A model generated the notes under the pieces. That model had not been told where the DNA came from. It saw only the letters and a list, made by a program, of their open reading frames with translations, and did not search any database. From Gammaproteobacteria bacterium AqS3 (lineage in GTDB: Bacteria; Pseudomonadota; Gammaproteobacteria; MEIF01; AqS3): 47,629 nt of DNA. Position numbers and translations under genes: made by a program. The stretch is taken from contig MEIF01000012.1 of assembly GCA_001750645.1 (NCBI GenBank), positions 1 to 47,629 of the forward strand, written 5' to 3'. The stretch's first letter is position 1; every line of letters starts with the position of its first letter. This document shows positions 1 to 13,651 of this stretch, in pieces.

Positions 1-3000
1 CCCCGAAGCCGTCAGCGTGACGCTGGCGGTGTCGTCGACGCCATCGTCGTCCTCGGCCGCCCTCACCGTCACCGTCTGGGGGCTGTTCCAGTCGGCGGTC
101 GTGAAGGTCAGCGAGGTCGGGGTCGCCGTCACATCGGCGTTGCTGGTCTCGGCGACTGCAACGCGGACACTGCCCGTGGGCAGGGACTTCAACCGCACCG
201 TGAAGGTGTTATTGCCGCCCTCGTCGACGGTCAGGGGATCCGATGCCGACACGATGGTCAGCCCCCTGTCGTTGTCGATGACGCTGACCGCCACGGAGTC
301 GGACACGTCGGCGTAATCCGCCCCCGAAGCCGTCAGCGTCACGCTGGCTGTGTCGTCGCTGCCATCGTCATCCTCGGCTGCCGTCACCGTCACGGTCTGG
401 GTGGCGTTCCAATCGGTGGTCGTGAAGGTCAGCGGGGTCGGGGTCGCCGTCACATCGGCATTGCTGGTCTCGGCGACTGCGACGCGGACATTGCCCGTGG
501 GCCGAGTCGTCAACCGCACCGTGAACGTGTTGCTGCCGCCCTCGTCGACAGTCAGGGGATCCGATGCCGCAACAATGGTCAGCCCCCTGTCATTGTCGGT
601 GACACTCACCGCCACGGAGTCGGACACGTCGGCGTAATCCGCCCCCGAAGCCGTCAGCGTGACGCTGGCGGTATCGTCGCTGCCATCGTTATCCTCGGTC
701 GCCGTTACCGTCACCGTCTGGGGGCTGTTCCAGTCGGTGGTCGTGAAGGTCAGCGAGGCTGGGCTGGCGCTGACGTCGGCGTTGCTGGTTTCGGCGACTG
801 CGACGCGGACACTGCCCGTGGGCCGGGTCGTCAACCGCACCGTGAAGGTGTTATTGCCGCCCTCGTCGACGCTCAGGGGATCCGACGCCGCCACAATGGT
901 CAGCCCCCTGTCGTTGTCGGTGACATTCACCGCCACGGCGCCGGACACGCCGGCGTAATCCGCCCCCGAAGCCGTCAGCGTCACGCTGGCGGTGTCGTCG
1001 CTGCCATCGCTGTCTTCGCCGGCAGTCACCGTCACCGTCTGGGGGCTGTTCCAGTCGGTGGTCGTGAAGGTCAGCGGGGTCGGGGTCGCCGTCACATCGG
1101 CGTTGCTGGTCTCGGCGACTGCAACGCTGACATTGCCCGTGGGCAGGGTCGTCAGCCGCACCGTGAACGTCTTGCTGCCGCCCTCGTTCACATCGAGTCT
1201 CTGCACCGACAAATCCAGCAGCTTCTGATCGTTGTCGGCGACGGTGACGGCGACCTCGACGGACAGGCCGTCATAGCCCCCGCCCGAGGCGCTCAGCGTG
1301 ATCTTGGCCGAGTCATTCTCGGCATTGCTGTCGGCGACTCCCGTCACGGTGACGGTCTGGGTCTGACTCCAGTTGCTCGCTGTGAAGATCAGGCTCGCCG
1401 GCGATGCGGTCGCCGTCTGGGTCGAATCGCTGGTCACCGACACGGTCACATTGGAGCTCGGCTGGGAGTCCAGCTTCACCGTGAAGGTGGCCGTGCGCTC
1501 CTCGACGACGGGCACCGACCTGGACGACACCGTCAAGCCCCGCTCATCGTCGTCCGCCACGTTCACCGCCACGCTGCCGGTGCCCGTGCCCGCCCCCACA
1601 GCGAGCAGGTGGATCGTGGCGGTTTCGGCACTCACATCGCCGTCGTCGACGGCAGTCACGGTGACCGTCTTGTCGGTGCTCCAATCGGATGTGGTGAAGT
1701 CCAGAGTCGCCGGGGAAGCGCTCGCGGCGCCGTCATCCGAGCTGTAGACGATCACCTGGATGTCTCCATTCGGCGCACTCTGCAGCCGCACCGTGAAATC
1801 GTCGCTCTCCCCCTCGTCCAGGCTCAGCGTCCCAGGCGACACGATCATCTCGATCCTGTCATCGTCGGTCACCGTCACAGCAATGCTGCCGGTGACGCCC
1901 TCATAGTCGCCGCCGGAGGCGGTAAAGCCGATCGAAACGCTCTCGTCCTCGATGTCGACGTCCTCCTCGGTCACCACGCTCACGGACTGACCCCGATTCC
2001 AGTTGGCGGTGGTGAAGGTCAGCTCGGTGCTGCCGAGGATCTTGACATCGGTATTGGACGGCTGCGTCAGAGCCACCGAGACGCTCTGCGTCGGCTGCGA
2101 GTCCAGACTCAGGCTGAAGCTGCCCCGCTCGCCCTCGGTCAGCGTCAGCGAGGTCGGTGAAATGCTCAGACTCGGAGCATCATCGTCGGTCACCGAGACC
2201 GACACGCTCGCCGTGTGTCCGCCCCCCACGACCGCCAGGTTGACGTCGACCCGCTCATTGACAGCGTCGCTGTCCTGGATTCCATGGACGGTCACAGGCT
2301 GCGGCTGGTTCCAGTTCGCCGTGGTGAAATTCAGCGTGGCCGGGATCGCGGTGACTGCACCGGTATCGGCGCTCTGGACGCTGATCGAGCGGCTGGCGCT
2401 CGGCTGGCTCTGCATCCGCACCGTAAAGATTCGACTGGAGCCCTCCTGCACCTGCAGCGACTGCGTCGACGTGACGAATTGGTCTCGATCCCGGTCCAAA
2501 ACCGTCACGCTGATCACGCCCGACACGCCTCCATAGCCGCTGCCCAAGCCCCTGGCGCTCAGATTGATCGTCAGGGTTTCATCGTCGGAATCGCCATCCC
2601 CCAGGCCCGTGACGGTGACGGTCTGGGCGACATCCCACCGGGTGCCAAAATTCGACCCCGCCGGCGGGGTGTTCACGAAGAAATTCAGCGCCTCGGTCGA
2701 GAGCCTGACCGCATTGGGATCCGACCGATCCAGCTCGACCAGCACGGCATCGCGCGGCTGTGCAGCCAGCCTGACCGTAAACGTGGCATCGCCGCCCTCG
2801 CGAACCTGCAGGGAGCTGGCTGACAGCGTCAGACCAGCCTGGCTGTTTCCGTCGACGGTGATCGAGACGCTGCTCTGAACGTTGTTGTAGTTGCCGCCGC
2901 CGGCCGACAGGCTGACCGTGGCATTGACGTCCCCGGTGCCGGGCGCCTCACCCGTCCTGATGCTGACAGTCTGCTCATCATCCCAGTTATCGCGGGTAAA

Positions 3001-3600
3001 GGTCAGCGAGCTGGGCGAAACGCTGGTGAGCAGGGAGTCGGCGCTGGAGACAGTGACCGTGACACTGGTGCTCGGACGCGCTCGGAGCCTAACTTTGAAC
3101 TCCCCGCCGCCGAGCTCTGGAAGATTCATCTCGGTTTTCGACAAAATCAGCGATGCCGCAGCATCAACATCCCTGACCCAGACCTTATAGTCAGACACCT
3201 CCGGTTTGGGGTTTCCCGGGAACACAGCCACCCTGCGAAAATTGAACATCTCCTCACAGTTGCTGCACGAACCACCGGCATTCGGGCCCACCGTAACGGT
3301 TATCGTCTGGAAAGTGCTCCAGTTGTCCGTGGTGAAAACGAGTTGGTTTGGCGAGATAGTTGTGTCCACGGCATCGCGACTGCTCATCGTGACAAAAACA
3401 TTTCCCGCCGGACGCTCCTTAAGTCTGGTGTTAAATCTGATGTCGCCTGTGTGGATACCGCCTGGCACGATGCTGCCTTTTTTGTAGACGGATACCTCGG
3501 TAGGCTGCCCCGCCGCCTGCAGCGAACCCAGCAGCAGCGCCAGCCCAGCCAGAATCAGCGCCGGTTTGATTGATGTTTTGTATTTGCCGCTCCTATTCAT
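1..3600 (-). CDS. Large secreted Calx-beta-like repeat protein (partial, C-terminus beyond left edge)
   Basis: The frame is open for 1200 codons from an ATG at 3600 to the window edge, so the C-terminus is not seen. Residues 1-31 form a Sec-type signal peptide: MNRSGKYK, then a hydrophobic stretch rich in Leu and Ala ending near LQAAG. The rest is about eleven beta-sandwich repeats of roughly 100-107 residues. Each carries the signature LTFTT-x-(D/N)W-xxxQTVTV followed by an Asp-rich, calcium-site-like segment (such as EDDDGSDDTASVTL) and a closing SVTDND. This resembles Calx-beta-type repeats of bacterial adhesins; calcium binding is inferred. The first repeats diverge, and the last four before the edge are nearly identical. 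The gene starts 32 nt after lon in the same direction, so read-through from lon is possible; the Shine-Dalgarno is weak. The two surface genes at 39937 and 45765 are paralogous in repeat type. Whether it ends in an autotransporter barrel cannot be seen. Confidence 0.8.
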   Translation of the reverse strand, partial: MNRSGKYKTSIKPALILAGLALLLGSLQAAGQPTEVSVYKKGSIVPGGIHTGDIRFNTRLKERPAGNVFVTMSSRDAVDTTISPNQLVFTTDNWSTFQTITVTVGPNAGGSCSNCEEMFNFRRVAVFPGNPKPEVSDYKVWVRDVDAAASLILSKTEMNLPELGGGEFKVRLRARPSTSVTVTVSSADSLLTSVSPSSLTFTRDNWDDEQTVSIRTGEAPGTGDVNATVSLSAGGGNYNNVQSSVSITVDGNSQAGLTLSASSLQVREGGDATFTVRLAAQPRDAVLVELDRSDPNAVRLSTEALNFFVNTPPAGSNFGTRWDVAQTVTVTGLGDGDSDDETLTINLSARGLGSGYGGVSGVISVTVLDRDRDQFVTSTQSLQVQEGSSRIFTVRMQSQPSASRSISVQSADTGAVTAIPATLNFTTANWNQPQPVTVHGIQDSDAVNERVDVNLAVVGGGHTASVSVSVTDDDAPSLSISPTSLTLTEGERGSFSLSLDSQPTQSVSVALTQPSNTDVKILGSTELTFTTANWNRGQSVSVVTEEDVDIEDESVSIGFTASGGDYEGVTGSIAVTVTDDDRIEMIVSPGTLSLDEGESDDFTVRLQSAPNGDIQVIVYSSDDGAASASPATLDFTTSDWSTDKTVTVTAVDDGDVSAETATIHLLAVGAGTGTGSVAVNVADDDERGLTVSSRSVPVVEERTATFTVKLDSQPSSNVTVSVTSDSTQTATASPASLIFTASNWSQTQTVTVTGVADSNAENDSAKITLSASGGGYDGLSVEVAVTVADNDQKLLDLSVQRLDVNEGGSKTFTVRLTTLPTGNVSVAVAETSNADVTATPTPLTFTTTDWNSPQTVTVTAGEDSDGSDDTASVTLTASGADYAGVSGAVAVNVTDNDRGLTIVAASDPLSVDEGGNNTFTVRLTTRPTGSVRVAVAETSNADVSASPASLTFTTTDWNSPQTVTVTATEDNDGSDDTASVTLTASGADYADVSDSVAVSVTDNDRGLTIVAASDPLTVDEGGSNTFTVRLTTRPTGNVRVAVAETSNADVTATPTPLTFTTTDWNATQTVTVTAAEDDDGSDDTASVTLTASGADYADVSDSVAVSVIDNDRGLTIVSASDPLTVDEGGNNTFTVRLKSLPTGSVRVAVAETSNADVTATPTSLTFTTADWNSPQTVTVRAAEDDDGVDDTASVTLTASG
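5..1285. repeat. Four near-identical tandem 321-bp units inside the surface-protein gene
   Basis: The sequence gaagccgtcagcgt recurs at 5, 326, 647 and 968, exactly 321 bp (107 codons) apart. The intervening DNA is nearly the same in each unit, differing at scattered bases. The next unit, starting near 1286, is already diverged and about 3 bp shorter. The period is a multiple of three, so gain or loss of units keeps the reading frame. The array may continue past the left edge. Confidence 0.9.
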
Positions 3601-3632
3601 TCCATTTCAGTGCTCTGCTGCGGCGATGAAGC

Positions 3633-6200
<2,568 letters not shown>

Positions 6201-6203
6201 AAG

Positions 6204-7488
<1,285 letters not shown>

Positions 7489-7496
<8 letters not shown>

Positions 7497-8121
7497 TCGA
7501 CTTTCCGGCGACCGACTCCAAGTCGCCGCGACTTCGGTAGACCGAATCGACCAGGCCGTATTGAACGGCGTCCTCGGCGCCCATGAAGTGATCGCGCTCG
7601 GTGTCCTGGGCGATGCGCTTGATGCTCTTGCGCGTGTGCTTGGAGAGGATTTCATTGATGCGCTGGCGCATTTTCAGGATTTCCTGGGTGTGGATCTCAA
7701 TGTCGCTGGCCTGCCCCTGCACCCCGCCCATGGGCTGGTGGATCATCACCCGCGAATTCGGCAGGCAGAAACGCTTTTTCGGGGCTCCCGAGGCCAGCAG
7801 AAGCGCCCCCATGCTGGCGGCCTGGCCGACGCACAGCGTGCTGATGTCGGGCTTGATAAATTGCATCGTGTCGTAGATCGCCAGCCCCGCAGAGACCGAT
7901 CCGCCGGGTGAATTGATGTAGAGAAAAATGTCGCCCTCGCCCTCGGACTCGAGAAACACCAGCTGTGCCACCAGCAGGTTGGCGACCTGGTCGTCAACCG
8001 GTCCGCAGAGAAAAACGATACGCTCCCGCAGCAGCCTGGAATAGATGTCAAAAGCACGCTCGCTGCCGTGTGCACCCTGCTCTATGACCATTGGCACCAG
8101 GTAGGATGATGTTCCTGCCAT
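7489..8121 (-). CDS. clpP: ClpP, proteolytic subunit of the Clp protease
   Basis: ClpP is the barrel-shaped serine peptidase that works with ClpX. The product is 210 residues with catalytic triad S103 (GQAASMGA), H128 (MIHQPMGG) and D177 (DTERDHFM); the 25- and 74-residue spacings equal those of E. coli S111/H136/D185. The substrate-stabilising [10 protein letters not shown] motif is at about residues 70-79. The ATG at 8121 is chosen because AGGG lies 9 nt upstream; an ATG at 8130 sits directly against that site and further upstream codons run into rne. The trigger factor gene tig, the usual upstream neighbour in E. coli, is absent. Instead rne ends 70 nt upstream in the same direction, so clpPX-lon could be transcribed from rne or from its own weak promoter in that gap. 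Confidence 0.96.
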
Positions 8122-8191
8122 TCTTTTCATCCCTGAGCCGGGCCGGGCAAAATCGATTTTACAACATCCACCCTCAAAACGATGAAATTCC

Positions 8192-11100
8192 CTAGCCGGA
8201 CTGCTTGCCCGAGCGATTGCGCGGATCGTTGCTCGCTCGCACCGGAGCATCGGCAAAAGCCTCTTTGGAAGCCTCGGATGAGGTTTTGGCGGCGTTTTTC
8301 CGGGGCTGTTCCTCGGCCGGGTCAACCGCCTCCGGTTTGGCCGGTTCAGCCTCCACTGCCCGCCCTGATTTGACCGGCTCCCCGTCCGCTGAAACGTGTA
8401 TCACCTCGCTCGGGATGTTTTCAGGCCGGATGCGCTCGACCAGCTCTGCCGGCTGTGCCGCGGCGGGGGAATTCTTCGCCTGCGGCTGGGGTGCGGCTGC
8501 GTCCTCATTGTCCGCCCCCCGCTCATCCCGCCGGCGTGCCGGTTCGGGATCGGCGTCGGTGTCGGCATCGGTGTCGGCATCGGCATCGGCATCGGCATCG
8601 GATGTCCTCCCTGCGTCCCGCGTCTCGGCCCGGGGGTTTTCCGGCTGAGCTTCTGCCGCATCCGAGTCCGAGTCCGCATCGGCGTCCGACAACAGCTTGC
8701 CCCGAACCCTGCAGGCATCGGAATCGGTGAGTTCAACGCGGACCTCATCGCCGAGGGACACGTCGCCCCGCTCCCGCCCGCCGCGGTCAAAAACCCCGTC
8801 GACGGAGTCGGCCAGCTGCACCACGACGTTGCCGGAGTTGACGCATATCGCCCGGCCGCTCACCTGCGAACCCGCCGGATGAGCGGCGAGGAAGTCCTCG
8901 ACGGCATTGCTCTGTGCGTGCTTGATGCTGAGATAAATGCGACTGAGATGACGGTTGCGCCCCTCCAGCTGAATCGCCCTGCGGGTGCGGTGCTGCCTGA
9001 GCAGCAGCACCTCGACGGTGTCGCCGATGGCGTGCCGCACCAGCGCCTGTGCCGGATCGGCCTGCCAGTCGAGGTTCTCCGGCTCCACGATGCCGCCGAT
9101 GCCGGGGGCGAGCTCAACGCAGATGCCCTGTTCGGGATGGATTGAGCGGACCACCCCGCTTAATCGGGCGCCGATCGCGTGCTCGCGGAGAAATTCCTCC
9201 CCGGTCTGGGGGTGCAGGCTGAGGCGCTGCAGGCGGACTTCGCCGCGCTCGTCGTCAACCGACAGCACGCGCCCCTGAATTTTTTCGCCCGGCGGCAGCA
9301 GGGGACAGGTCAGCTCGGCACGGCCGACCCCCCAGAGGATGTGCGCCCCTGAAATCACGCCCTGTGCACCGCCCTCCAACTCGACGCGCAGCACCGGGGA
9401 GGCGGTTTGCTCCGACTGAACCACTGCCTCGACCTCGCTGTCCGGGGGAAAGCGCCGGGCCAGATCCGACTTGGGCTTGGACGACTCGCCGCCCTTGGAC
9501 TCGGCAGGCTCGGCCTGGCCGCCTGATGATTTGGATTTGGAGCGGGGGGCGGGCTTCTCGCGGCGTCCCTGCTCATCCCGTTTCGCGCGCCCCTTTCTCT
9601 GCTCCTGCTTGCCGGTGCGCTTGCGCTTGCCGCCATCCCTGTCTCTGTCTCTGTCCCTGTCTCTGCGCTCGCCTCCGCCCCGCCCCTGACTGCGGCGCCC
9701 CCCGGAGGGAAGCCTGTCCGGCACCTTGCGCATGCCCAGCCGGCGCTCAAGCGCCCGAAGCAGGCGCGTCAGCAGGCCGACCTGCGGACGGGCGGCCTCG
9801 GCAATGCTGCGCAATTCGGCGCCGCGCAGTGCAATGGACTGGAGATCCGGAGCGGTCTCGCTCTGGTATGTGACCTCGGTGATCGGCTCCGCCTCGCCGG
9901 CTTCAACCTTGACCAGCTCGACCGAAACATCGGCATCGGGGCGATTCAGCTCGCCCCGGATGACGATGGGCCGGTGGTAGCTGCTCTCAAAATTCTGTAT
10001 GGATGCGGCGAACTGCTCGGCAATCAGGCGGGCAATGGCGCACGAGGTGCGCACCTCGACATAAAACTGATCGCCCGGCTCGCCGTTGGCGTGGTAGCTG
10101 CCGGCGCACTGGGCGATCTTGTTGACGAGGCGCTGTGCCTGAATTTCGCTGCGGGGCGTCCACCCCGTGCCGGTGCAGCTGCGGCACTGCGAGCTGAAGC
10201 GCTCGATCAGGGGCTTGCGGCTGCGACGGCGCGCCAGACTGTAGAGGCCGAGTATCGGATCAATCCGGCCGCTGGTATGGACGTCGGAGCCGAACAGGCG
10301 CTCCGATCCGGGTTCGGACACCTTCAGATTGAGGGCCTTCTTCATGGCCGCCTCGACCGCGCTGCGCCCCTCGGCCTCCATGTCGATGAAGTCGATGACG
10401 ACCAGACCGCCGATGTCGCGCAGGCTCAGCTGGCTGCAGATCAATTCCACCGCGCGCAGGTTGCAGTTCAGCGCGGCCTTTTCCGGGCTGGCGCCGGAGC
10501 GCTTGGACAGCCCCGAGTTGACGTCGATGGCGACCAGCGCCTCGGTCTGATCAAACACCACCGAGCCGCCCTGCAGCATCTCGACGCGGCGCTCGAAAAC
10601 CCCGCCCGCCTGGGACTCGATGTTGCGCTTGACAAACAGATTGCCGTGGCGCCCGACATCGTGCAGGCTCAGGCGCCCCTCGGCCCAGGGAACCAGCCGG
10701 CGCACCAGGGCGCGCACCTCGTAGTAAAACTCCTCATCGTCGACGAGGATCTCCTCGGCCGATGGGGCGTAGCGGCGAATGATCTCCCGCAGCGTGCTGT
10801 CGCCCTCGTAGACCGAGCTGGCGACGGGCACGCCGGCATCCCCCAATTTGGCCTCGCACTCGTTACACACACGCAGCAGCGCATCGATGTCTTCCTGCAG
10901 CTCATCCAGGGGCTGCCCGGCACCGGCCGTGCGCAGAATCAGCGAGTACCCCGCCGGCAGCGACTGCCCCTGCATCAGCTCGCTGATCTTCTCCAGCTCG
11001 CCGGCGTCGAGCGATGCCTGCAGATGCTGGCTGATGCGCTGCTGAACGCCGTCCCGGCTTTTTTCAAGCACGAAAAAGTCGCTCTGAAATTCCAGCTGCA

Positions 11101-11434
11101 GGGTCAGCTCGACACCCTTGTTCTCAGCGGTGTCCTTTTTGACCATGACCAGGAGCTCCATCCCGTCGGCGAGCTCATCGCGGGCGTCCTGAGGCACCTC
11201 GGAAAATGACAGAAACCCGTCCCGATCCAGGCCGATGTCGACAAAGGCCGCCTCCAGGGAGGACACCACCCGGGTGATGCGCCCTTTGAATATTTGACCC
11301 TTGACCTCGCCGTCGTAGGGCGAGATCAGCTCGAGCTCGGCGATCTTGGGCTTGCGCTTTGAGCTCTCCTCAAGCACCGCAACGCGGTACTGCTTCGGGT
11401 TGATGACGTTAAAAAGAATCTGCTTTCCGGGCAT
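8192..11434 (-). CDS. rne: Ribonuclease E with C-terminal S1-like domains
   Basis: RNase E is the endonuclease that starts mRNA decay and processes rRNA and tRNA precursors. The product is 1080 residues. The N-terminal catalytic half is standard: an S1 domain at about 35-120, the DNase I-like site with D304 (AIDVNSG) and D348 (VVIDFIDM), and the Zn-link C417-x2-C420. Residues 570-660 are very basic ([17 protein letters not shown]). The C-terminal half is unusual: residues about 661-737, 754-838 and 854-914 read like S1 domains. They have RpsA-like linkers, for example [17 protein letters not shown] followed by [14 protein letters not shown]. An acidic low-complexity tail ([15 protein letters not shown]) follows. 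Normal gammaproteobacterial RNase E has a disordered scaffold here. The ATG at 11434 has AGGA 7 nt upstream. A leader of up to 330 nt precedes the gene. Confidence 0.93.
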   Translation of the reverse strand: MPGKQILFNVINPKQYRVAVLEESSKRKPKIAELELISPYDGEVKGQIFKGRITRVVSSLEAAFVDIGLDRDGFLSFSEVPQDARDELADGMELLVMVKKDTAENKGVELTLQLEFQSDFFVLEKSRDGVQQRISQHLQASLDAGELEKISELMQGQSLPAGYSLILRTAGAGQPLDELQEDIDALLRVCNECEAKLGDAGVPVASSVYEGDSTLREIIRRYAPSAEEILVDDEEFYYEVRALVRRLVPWAEGRLSLHDVGRHGNLFVKRNIESQAGGVFERRVEMLQGGSVVFDQTEALVAIDVNSGLSKRSGASPEKAALNCNLRAVELICSQLSLRDIGGLVVIDFIDMEAEGRSAVEAAMKKALNLKVSEPGSERLFGSDVHTSGRIDPILGLYSLARRRSRKPLIERFSSQCRSCTGTGWTPRSEIQAQRLVNKIAQCAGSYHANGEPGDQFYVEVRTSCAIARLIAEQFAASIQNFESSYHRPIVIRGELNRPDADVSVELVKVEAGEAEPITEVTYQSETAPDLQSIALRGAELRSIAEAARPQVGLLTRLLRALERRLGMRKVPDRLPSGGRRSQGRGGGERRDRDRDRDRDGGKRKRTGKQEQRKGRAKRDEQGRREKPAPRSKSKSSGGQAEPAESKGGESSKPKSDLARRFPPDSEVEAVVQSEQTASPVLRVELEGGAQGVISGAHILWGVGRAELTCPLLPPGEKIQGRVLSVDDERGEVRLQRLSLHPQTGEEFLREHAIGARLSGVVRSIHPEQGICVELAPGIGGIVEPENLDWQADPAQALVRHAIGDTVEVLLLRQHRTRRAIQLEGRNRHLSRIYLSIKHAQSNAVEDFLAAHPAGSQVSGRAICVNSGNVVVQLADSVDGVFDRGGRERGDVSLGDEVRVELTDSDACRVRGKLLSDADADSDSDAAEAQPENPRAETRDAGRTSDADADADADTDADTDADPEPARRRDERGADNEDAAAPQPQAKNSPAAAQPAELVERIRPENIPSEVIHVSADGEPVKSGRAVEAEPAKPEAVDPAEEQPRKNAAKTSSEASKEAFADAPVRASNDPRNRSGKQSG
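8549..8601. repeat. Hexanucleotide microsatellite in rne
   Basis: About nine copies of a degenerate 6-bp unit (atcggc/gtcggc/gtcggt on the plus strand) encode the Asp-Ala/Asp-Thr run near residues 945-962 of RNase E. A second, shorter hexamer run (ctgtct, about four copies near 9639-9665) encodes Arg-Asp repeats in the basic linker. Both keep the frame if they change length. Confidence 0.8.
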
Positions 11435-11764
11435 GGCTATGTCCTGCTCTGTCTACGACAGGTTGCACTTTGTTTTTTTTGATGCGCCGCTACAAGTTGG
11501 AACAGCAAACGGACGACTCGCAGCTCCCTTACCGGGAGCCGCCGCCGAGGGCTGTTGCATATAAGTGGAACCGCACGTCCATAAGACCGTGACAAACCTA
11601 TCTGTTCTCATCCGGCGCTCGGGATTGATCACCGGTGTCGGTCAACCCAGTGCGGCTGCTTGCATCACAGGGAGTGAACCGCGGCAGTCGCGCCTGTGTG
11701 GGGTCGAACGAACTGCCAAAAAGTTTAGCACAACACCGCCGCACCCGACCGCCGCACCCGAAGT
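11435..11764 (-). promoter_or_regulatory. rne leader and promoter region (330 nt without a gene)
   Basis: This gap separates the end of dxs from the rne start codon. A -10-like TAAACT lies at 11722-11727 (minus strand), with no good -35. If used, it would give a leader of about 280 nt. The leader contains a clean hairpin at 11523-11539 (GCTCCC, 5-nt loop, GGGAGC) and an oligo-A run near 11470 on the minus strand. E. coli rne has a long structured leader through which RNase E controls its own mRNA; the same role here is inference. A perfect 13-bp tandem duplication (accgccgcacccg twice) lies at 11735-11760, just after dxs. Confidence 0.45.
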
Positions 11765-13651
11765 TCAGCTGCCGCACCGCACCAGCCACTCGCCGATGGC
11801 GCGCTCGATCGACGGGGCGTCCAGGCCGCATGCCGCGCGCATCCCGCCCTGGGAGGCGTGGTCGATGAAGCGCTCCGGAATGCCCAGGCGCAGCACCGGA
11901 TTGGAAAACCCGCGCGCACCCAGGTGTTCGACGACGGCGCTGCCCGCCCCGCCGGCCAGGGTGTTCTCCTCCAGCGTGACCAGCGGAGCACCCGAGCGCC
12001 CCAGCCGTTCGATGAGCCGGGCGTCCAGCGGGGCGACAAAGCGCATGTCATAGGCGCTTCCCCCCAGTGCGCGCACGGCCGGGAGCCCGGCGTGCAGCAG
12101 CGTCCCGAAACCCAGCAGCGCCCAATTCTCAGACCCCCTGTGAACGCAGCGCGCCCTGCCCACCTCGGCGGGCTGGTCGGGCTCGGCCTCCGCATTCTCA
12201 AGGTCGGGGTCGACAGCCCCCCGGGGGTAGCGAACCGCCGCGGGGTGCGGCCAGTCCAGGCAGACATCGAGCAGTCTCTCAAGCTCGGCCGCACTGGAGG
12301 GCGTCGCCACGGCGATGTTCGGGATGCAGCGCAGGTAGGACAGGTCAAAGGCGCCGTTGTGGGTCGGCCCGTCCTCGCCGACCAGCCCGGCGCGGTCGAG
12401 CGCCAGCAGCACGCTGAGATCCTGCAGGGCGATGTCGTGAATCAGCTGGTCGTAGGCGCGCTGCAGAAAAGTCGAGTAAATCGCGACCACCGGACGCGCT
12501 CCGCCGCAGGCCATGCCCGCCGCCAGCGTCAGGGCGTGCTGCTCGGCGATGGCGACATCGTGGAAGCGCTCCGGAAATCGCTCGCGATAGCCGACCAGCC
12601 CCGACCCCTCGGTCATGGCGGGGGTGATCGCATGGATGCGCTCGTCGCACTCGGCGCGCGCGCACAGCCAGTCGCCGAACACATCCTGGTAGCGGCGCGC
12701 GGGTTCCCGGGGCTGCCGGCGCTGCTTGGGGACGGTCTTGGCGATGGCGTGGAACCGAATCGGATCGTCCTCGGCCGGGCGGTAGCCGGCGCCCTTGCGC
12801 GTCACCACGTGGAACAGGTGCGGGCCCTCATCCCGGCGCAGATGACCGAGGATGCTGAGCATCAGCTTGATGTTGTGCCCGTCGACCGGACCGATGTACT
12901 TGAACCCCAGCTCCTCGAACAGCGTGTTGGGCACCATCATTCCCTTGACCTGGGTTTCGGTTCGCTGGAAGAAGCGCATCAGCCGCGGAAAGCGCGACAG
13001 CAGGCGCATGCTGGTGCGCCGTGCTCCGGTGTAGATCGGATGCGCCCAGAGCCGGGAGAGATAGTTGGACATGGCGCCGATGTTGCGCGAGATCGACATG
13101 CGGTTGTCATTCAGCACCACCATCAGGTTGACCGGCAGCGCCCCGGCGTGGCACAGCGCCTCGTAAGCCATTCCCGCGGTCAGCGCCCCGTCCCCAATCA
13201 CCGCAACGGGGCGGGTCTCCGGACGGATCAGCCCCATGCCCAGGGCCGCGCTGATCGAGGTGCTGGAATGTCCGGTTCCGAAGGCGTCGTGAAGACTTTC
13301 CGCGCGCTTGGGAAAGCCCGCCAGACCGTCCTGCTGGCGCAGGGTTTGCATCGCCTCCCGCCGGCCGGTCAGGATCTTGTGGGGATAGGACTGGTGCCCG
13401 ACATCCCAGACCAGCGCATCGTCCGGGGTGTTGTAGATGTAGTGCAGCACCAGGGTCAGCTCGATCACCCCGAGTCCGGCGCCAAAGTGCCCGCCCGTGC
13501 GCCCCAGACTCCAGAGCAGAAATTCGCGCAATTCATCGGCCAGCGGGGCCAGCTGCCGGCTCGGCAGCGCGCGCAGATCTGCCGGTTCCCGGATGGCGTC
13601 CAGAAGCTCGGTTGCGGGCCGCTCGGTCGGAATGTCTTCAAAGATTTGCAT
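11765..13651 (-). CDS. dxs: 1-deoxy-D-xylulose-5-phosphate synthase
   Basis: This enzyme joins pyruvate and glyceraldehyde 3-phosphate, the first step of the methylerythritol phosphate route to isoprenoids. It uses thiamine diphosphate. The product is 628 residues (E. coli 620). The ThDP motif runs from GDGALTAGMAYEAL (153 onward) to N181-x-N183, and an active-site His is at H55 in TGGHFGAGLG. The transketolase-like pyrimidine domain (ALDRAGLVGEDGPTHNG) and C-terminal domain follow. The ATG at 13651 shares one base with the ispA stop (TGATG), with GGTGAG a few bases upstream. It is the last gene of an xseB-ispA-dxs operon, the order seen in many gammaproteobacteria, and it supplies precursors for the IspA reaction encoded next to it. 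Confidence 0.96.
   Translation of the reverse strand: MQIFEDIPTERPATELLDAIREPADLRALPSRQLAPLADELREFLLWSLGRTGGHFGAGLGVIELTLVLHYIYNTPDDALVWDVGHQSYPHKILTGRREAMQTLRQQDGLAGFPKRAESLHDAFGTGHSSTSISAALGMGLIRPETRPVAVIGDGALTAGMAYEALCHAGALPVNLMVVLNDNRMSISRNIGAMSNYLSRLWAHPIYTGARRTSMRLLSRFPRLMRFFQRTETQVKGMMVPNTLFEELGFKYIGPVDGHNIKLMLSILGHLRRDEGPHLFHVVTRKGAGYRPAEDDPIRFHAIAKTVPKQRRQPREPARRYQDVFGDWLCARAECDERIHAITPAMTEGSGLVGYRERFPERFHDVAIAEQHALTLAAGMACGGARPVVAIYSTFLQRAYDQLIHDIALQDLSVLLALDRAGLVGEDGPTHNGAFDLSYLRCIPNIAVATPSSAAELERLLDVCLDWPHPAAVRYPRGAVDPDLENAEAEPDQPAEVGRARCVHRGSENWALLGFGTLLHAGLPAVRALGGSAYDMRFVAPLDARLIERLGRSGAPLVTLEENTLAGGAGSAVVEHLGARGFSNPVLRLGIPERFIDHASQGGMRAACGLDAPSIERAIGEWLVRCGS

Noticed and set aside
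1-1290. Regular repeats that could be taken for a CRISPR array
   Set aside because: Units are 321 bp, contiguous and coding; there are no short repeats with unique spacers and no cas genes.
17-3190. Several 75-200-codon plus-strand frames in the left 3.2 kb
   Set aside because: They recur with the 321-bp period and mirror the minus-strand repeat gene, which has a signal peptide and an uninterrupted 1200-codon frame.
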